Origin: Aliarcobacter butzleri
Lineage (GTDB): Bacteria > Campylobacterota > Campylobacteria > Campylobacterales > Arcobacteraceae
Direction: 5' to 3'
Length of the DNA: 64,000 bases
Assembly: GCF_900187115.1 (NCBI RefSeq)
Contig: NZ_LT906455.1
Span: forward strand, 1,178,001 to 1,242,000
Shown here: piece after piece, positions 60,743 to 64,000 of the stretch
Layout: each line of letters opens with the position of its first letter
Position numbering within the stretch: the stretch's first letter is position 1
The notes under the pieces: generated by a model
The model's database searches: none
What the model saw: only the letters and a program-made list of their open reading frames with translations
Told to the model about the DNA's origin: nothing
Made by a program: the position numbers and the translations under genes

Positions 60743-61717
60743 ATGTTTAAACGATTTAGAAGATTAAGAATAAATGAAACACTAAGAAATTTAGTGCAAG
60801 AGACTGTTTTAACGCCAGAAGATTTCATATATCCACTATTTGTTAAAGAAGGTAAAGGTATAAAAACAGAAGTTGCATCAATGCCAGGTGTTTATCAAAT
60901 GAGTCTTGATGAAATATTAAAAGAGTGTGAATATTTACATAGCATAAATTTAAAATCTATTATTTTATTTGGAATTCCTGATGTAAAAGATTCTGTTGGA
61001 AGTGAATGTTTATGCGAAGAGAGTATTATTGCTAGAACTATAAAAGCTATAAAGGCAAAATTCCCAGATATGTTTATTGTAACAGATTTATGTTTTTGTG
61101 AATATACAGATCACGGACATTGTGGAATACTTGATCCAAAAACGCAAACTGTTGATAATGATAAAACTTTAGAAATATCTGCACTTCAAGCTTTAGTTCA
61201 TGCAAAAGCTGGTGCTGATATGATAGCACCAAGTGGAATGATGGATGGAATTATTACAACTTTAAGAACTGCACTTGATGCTAATGGTTTTAAAGATTTA
61301 CCTATTATGGCTTATTCAACTAAATTTGCAAGTGGATATTATGGTCCATTTAGAGATGTAGCTGAATCAACTCCATCTTTTGGAGATAGAAGAAGTTATC
61401 AAATGAATCCTGCAAATAGACTTGAAGCAATAGAAGAGTCTTTAGAAGATGAAAGACAAGGGGCAGATATACTTATGGTTAAACCAGCACTTGCTTTTTT
61501 AGATGTAATTAGAGATATTAGAAATGAAACAAATCTTCCACTTTGTGCTTATAATGTAAGTGGTGAATATGCGATGTTAAAACATGCAGGACTTGCAGGA
61601 TTGATTGATTATGAAAGAGTTATGATGGAAACAATGATTGCTTTTAAAAGAGCAGGAGCAAATATCATCATAACTTATCATGCAAAAGAAGCTTGTGAAA
61701 TTTTAAGAAAAAAATAA
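60743..61717 (+). CDS. hemB: Delta-aminolevulinic acid dehydratase
   Basis: HemB condenses two aminolevulinate molecules into porphobilinogen. The metal-binding Cys cluster [16 protein letters not shown] near residue 118-133 has three cysteines, the zinc form. The Schiff-base Lys lies in [12 protein letters not shown] near residue 245 and the second Lys in [17 protein letters not shown] near 190-206. At 324 residues it is normal. AAGAGG precedes the ATG. The sensor-kinase gene begins 8 bp after it. Confidence 0.95.
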   Translation: MFKRFRRLRINETLRNLVQETVLTPEDFIYPLFVKEGKGIKTEVASMPGVYQMSLDEILKECEYLHSINLKSIILFGIPDVKDSVGSECLCEESIIARTIKAIKAKFPDMFIVTDLCFCEYTDHGHCGILDPKTQTVDNDKTLEISALQALVHAKAGADMIAPSGMMDGIITTLRTALDANGFKDLPIMAYSTKFASGYYGPFRDVAESTPSFGDRRSYQMNPANRLEAIEESLEDERQGADILMVKPALAFLDVIRDIRNETNLPLCAYNVSGEYAMLKHAGLAGLIDYERVMMETMIAFKRAGANIIITYHAKEACEILRKK

Positions 61718-61725
61718 CTATATAA

Positions 61726-62805
61726 ATGAACAACTACCAAAAGGCCATAGAGAGTTCAAATATTGTTTCAAAAACTGATATAAATGGGATTATCACATTT
61801 GTAAACGATGAGTTTTGTCATCTTTTTGGCTTTACTAAAGATGAGTTAATTGGTAAAAATCACAATATAGTAAGACATCCAGATACTCCAAAAGAGAATT
61901 TTCAAACTCTATGGAGTACGATTTTAGATAAAAAAGTGTATAAAGCTACGGTTAAAAATCTTACTAAAGATAAAAAAAATGTATATCTTAATACGACAAT
62001 TATTCCTATTTTAGATGAGTTTGAGAATATTATAGAGTTTATTGCAATAAGATATGATATTACAAATGAAGTAATGCTACAACAAAAACTTGAAGAAAAA
62101 CAAAAAATCATCTTTTTACAATCAAGAATGGCTAGTCTTGGTCAAATGTTAGCAAATATTGCTCATCAATGGAGACAACCATTAACTGAGCTAAATTTAT
62201 GCCTATTTAATCTTAAAAAAGCTTTTGAAAAACAAAATAAAAAAGAGTTTGAAAAGTTATACAATGACAATAAAAATACAATATTCCTAATGTCACAAAC
62301 AATAGAAGATTTCACAAACTTTTTTAAACCACAAAAAAATAAGAAAATTTTTTCAGCAAAATCAGTTATAAATGAGACTTTAAAAATTTTATCAAGAATT
62401 ATTGAAGATGAAAAAATAGTTATTGAAACTTTTATAGATGAAAAAATAGAGATATTTGGAATAAAAAATGAATTAATCCAAGTAATTCTAAATCTAATAC
62501 AAAATTCAAAAGATGCTTTTAATCAAAATAATATAAAAAACAAAAAGATAGTTATAAAGATATATAAAGATAATAAAAATATATTTTTAGAGTTTATTGA
62601 TAATGCTTTGGGAATAGACAAAGATTTAATAGATAAAATCTATGAACCTTATTTTACAACAAAACATCAAAGTAGTGGTACAGGACTTGGACTTTTTATC
62701 TCTAAAATCATTATTGAAAATAGTTTTGAAGGAGAAATTTTATATGAAAAGCTTGAAAATGGCTCAAAATTTATCTTAAAATTTCCAGTTGGTAGTCAAA
62801 AATGA
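61726..62805 (+). CDS. Soluble PAS-domain histidine kinase
   Basis: A 359-residue kinase without membrane spans. Residues ~1-115 form a PAS domain with the Aer-like signature TDINGIITFVNDEFCHLFGF and RHPDTP near residue 50, which in related proteins binds FAD or heme. A short coil then leads to the HisKA-like H-box IAHQWRQPL with H147, and the ATPase domain has NLIQNSKDAF near residue 258, DNALGID near 287 and GTGLGLFIS near 320. It overlaps its response regulator by 4 bp. The Aer-like PAS form suggests redox or oxygen sensing, as inference. No ribosome-binding site is evident at the start. Confidence 0.85.
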   Translation: MNNYQKAIESSNIVSKTDINGIITFVNDEFCHLFGFTKDELIGKNHNIVRHPDTPKENFQTLWSTILDKKVYKATVKNLTKDKKNVYLNTTIIPILDEFENIIEFIAIRYDITNEVMLQQKLEEKQKIIFLQSRMASLGQMLANIAHQWRQPLTELNLCLFNLKKAFEKQNKKEFEKLYNDNKNTIFLMSQTIEDFTNFFKPQKNKKIFSAKSVINETLKILSRIIEDEKIVIETFIDEKIEIFGIKNELIQVILNLIQNSKDAFNQNNIKNKKIVIKIYKDNKNIFLEFIDNALGIDKDLIDKIYEPYFTTKHQSSGTGLGLFISKIIIENSFEGEILYEKLENGSKFILKFPVGSQK

Positions 62806-63464
62806 AATCATTAAAAGTTCTAATAGTAGAAGATGAAATAAAACTAGCAAATTTGATAAAAGCATCTATAAAAGAGTTATTTTTTAAAGTAAATATTGCA
62901 AAAGATGGAATTGAAGGTCTTAAAAAGTTTCAAAGCTTTAAACCAGATATCATAATAAGTGATATTACTATGCCAAATCTTGATGGTTTAGAAATGTGTC
63001 AAAGAATAAGAGAAGAAAGTAATATTCCAATAGTGATTTTGAGTGCTTATAGCCAAAAAGAAAAGCTATTAAAAGCTATTGATTTGGGAATTAACAAATA
63101 TTTTATTAAACCTTTTGATATTGAAGAATTTTTAGAATATCTTAAAAACTTATCTAAAAATATAAAAAAGATTAAAACTTATAAATTAAAAGATAATTTT
63201 GTATTTGATAATAACTCTGTTTGTTTATATAAAGATGAAATTCTAATAAATCTTACAAAAAGAGAAAGAGAATTTTTGAATATTTTGATAAAAAATAAAA
63301 ACTCTTTAGTAAAAAAAGAAGATATCAAAACACTTTTATGGAATGAAGATGTAAGTGACGAAAGACTAAGAACTTTTATTAAAAGATTGAGATTAAAAAC
63401 TTCAAAAGATTTAGTTGAAAATGTATCTTCTCAAGGTTATTTAATTTCGGTATTCGACAACTAA
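62802..63464 (+). CDS. OmpR-family response regulator
   Basis: A 220-residue regulator. The receiver domain has E10-D11 (VEDE), the phospho-acceptor D54 in IISDITMPNLDG and the Lys in YFIKPFDIEE near residue 104. The C-terminal winged-helix DNA-binding domain starts near residue 125 (LTKREREFLNILI, then RLRTFIKRLRLK). It forms a two-component pair with the adjacent PAS kinase. Its last 24 bp overlap the end of the convergent radical-SAM gene. Targets are not visible. Confidence 0.88.
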   Translation: MKSLKVLIVEDEIKLANLIKASIKELFFKVNIAKDGIEGLKKFQSFKPDIIISDITMPNLDGLEMCQRIREESNIPIVILSAYSQKEKLLKAIDLGINKYFIKPFDIEEFLEYLKNLSKNIKKIKTYKLKDNFVFDNNSVCLYKDEILINLTKREREFLNILIKNKNSLVKKEDIKTLLWNEDVSDERLRTFIKRLRLKTSKDLVENVSSQGYLISVFDN

Positions 63465-64000
63465 TTTTGAGTTATCTATCAAATTTTTATCCAAACTTCT
63501 TGATTTTTTAATATTTCCAATATTTGATGAGGTTTCTAAGAAATTTTGTATATAGTAAGTATTATTATAACCTATACAATGAACAGTATTTATTATCTCA
63601 TTTATATCATTTTCATCAATCAAGCTTGTATTTACAGTAGTTCTAAGTTCAAAAGAAAAATCTATTTTTAGTAAGTATTTTATTGTCTCAATTAATTTAT
63701 CGTAACTATTTATTGAAGTTATGGATTTAAATTTACTTTTTGGTGCTTTAAAATCAAGAGATATAAAGTCCAAAAGATTATTTGATATTAGTTTTTTGAT
63801 GAGTTTTAGATTTGTTCCATTTGTATCAAGTTTTATTTTATAACCTAACTTTTTTATCTCTTTACAAAAAGGTACAAGGTTGTGTATTGTAGCTTCTCCA
63901 CCAGAAAGTACAACAGCACTAAGTAAAGTAACTCTTTTTTTTAAAAAATCTAAAACTTCATTATGAGAATATTTTCCTATTCTTGAAAATACAAGATTGT
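63441..64000 (-). CDS. nrdG: Radical-SAM activating protein, NrdG-like (5' truncated by window end)
   Basis: The - strand frame is open from the window end at 64000 to TAA near 63441, giving ~186 residues of the C-terminal part. It contains the SAM-binding VVLSGGEATIHN, then KLDTNGTNLKLI and DFISLDFKAPKSKF, typical of the NrdG/pyruvate formate-lyase activase group. The 4Fe-4S motif (CxxxCxxC) would lie just outside; the first visible residues fit the segment after it. Anaerobic ribonucleotide reductase activase is the likely role, but no nrdD is visible, so a related activase remains possible. The TTG at 63773 is internal, not the start. Confidence 0.75.
   Translation of the reverse strand, partial: NLVFSRIGKYSHNEVLDFLKKRVTLLSAVVLSGGEATIHNLVPFCKEIKKLGYKIKLDTNGTNLKLIKKLISNNLLDFISLDFKAPKSKFKSITSINSYDKLIETIKYLLKIDFSFELRTTVNTSLIDENDINEIINTVHCIGYNNTYYIQNFLETSSNIGNIKKSRSLDKNLIDNSKLVVEYRN

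Overview
The window is an AT-rich bacterial chromosome segment that is almost fully coded with housekeeping genes. Several markers point to the Campylobacterota (Epsilonproteobacteria): hobA between lysC and the DNA polymerase III delta-prime gene; the order hemW-rppH-lysC-hobA-holB-folP; a single XerH-type recombinase with a dif-like site just upstream; a 6S RNA directly ahead of purD; and the futalosine menaquinone gene mqnC. A complete cheY-A-R-D-B cluster, a separate pckA/pycB pair and general gene content suggest Arcobacter/Aliarcobacter. The genus is an inference; I could not search a database.

Layout. 1-21.2 kb is coded entirely on the + strand: the 3' end of a helicase-nuclease gene, a tiny membrane protein, hpf, der, a SulP transporter and hemD; then 6S RNA-purD-RDD protein-lptD-phosphoribosyltransferase-pnp; then the chemotaxis operon cheY-cheA-cheR-cheD-cheB with a flavoprotein and an MFS exporter; then a dif-like site, xerH and a CbiX-like chelatase. 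From 21.2 kb onward gene direction alternates. 21.2-25.9 kb (-) holds two proteins of unknown function, an M3 oligopeptidase, prmC and hemW. 26-30 kb (+) is rppH-lysC-hobA-holB-folP. 30.1-36.5 kb (-) is a seven-gene accessory lipid/envelope cluster (SDR, MFS, lipocalin, FAD oxidoreductase, DUF1365, cyclopropane-synthase-like methyltransferase, DUF3833), followed by tyrA. 37.5-45.4 kb (+) is bamA-mqnC-M16-like-gltX-yggT-slt. 45.9-50.5 kb (+) is mobB-fbp-small Cys protein-metG-MurF-like. 50.4-55.2 kb holds an S24/HTH repressor (-) facing a tiny ORF, an OadG-like subunit, pycB and pckA (+). 55.2-60.7 kb holds ribB with a decayed ribA domain, three tRNA genes, and a - strand operon ribA-rsmG-PP0621-unknown-small membrane protein-glyS. 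60.7-64 kb holds hemB, a PAS histidine kinase with an OmpR-type regulator, and the 3' part of a radical-SAM activase like NrdG.

How the genes work together. bamA and lptD serve outer-membrane assembly. hemD, hemB, hemW and cbiX are tetrapyrrole genes. pycB, pckA and fbp are anaplerotic and gluconeogenic. mqnC makes menaquinone. hobA, holB and xerH connect to replication and chromosome resolution. No insertion sequence, prophage or CRISPR array is visible. The points most worth a second look are the four GFFD-type repeats in the CheA linker where the P2 domain normally sits, the dif-like site beside xerH, the lipid-modification cluster, the self-cleaving-type repressor with paired operators and a 31-residue divergent ORF, an M16 homologue whose zinc motif is lost, and several tiny genes.
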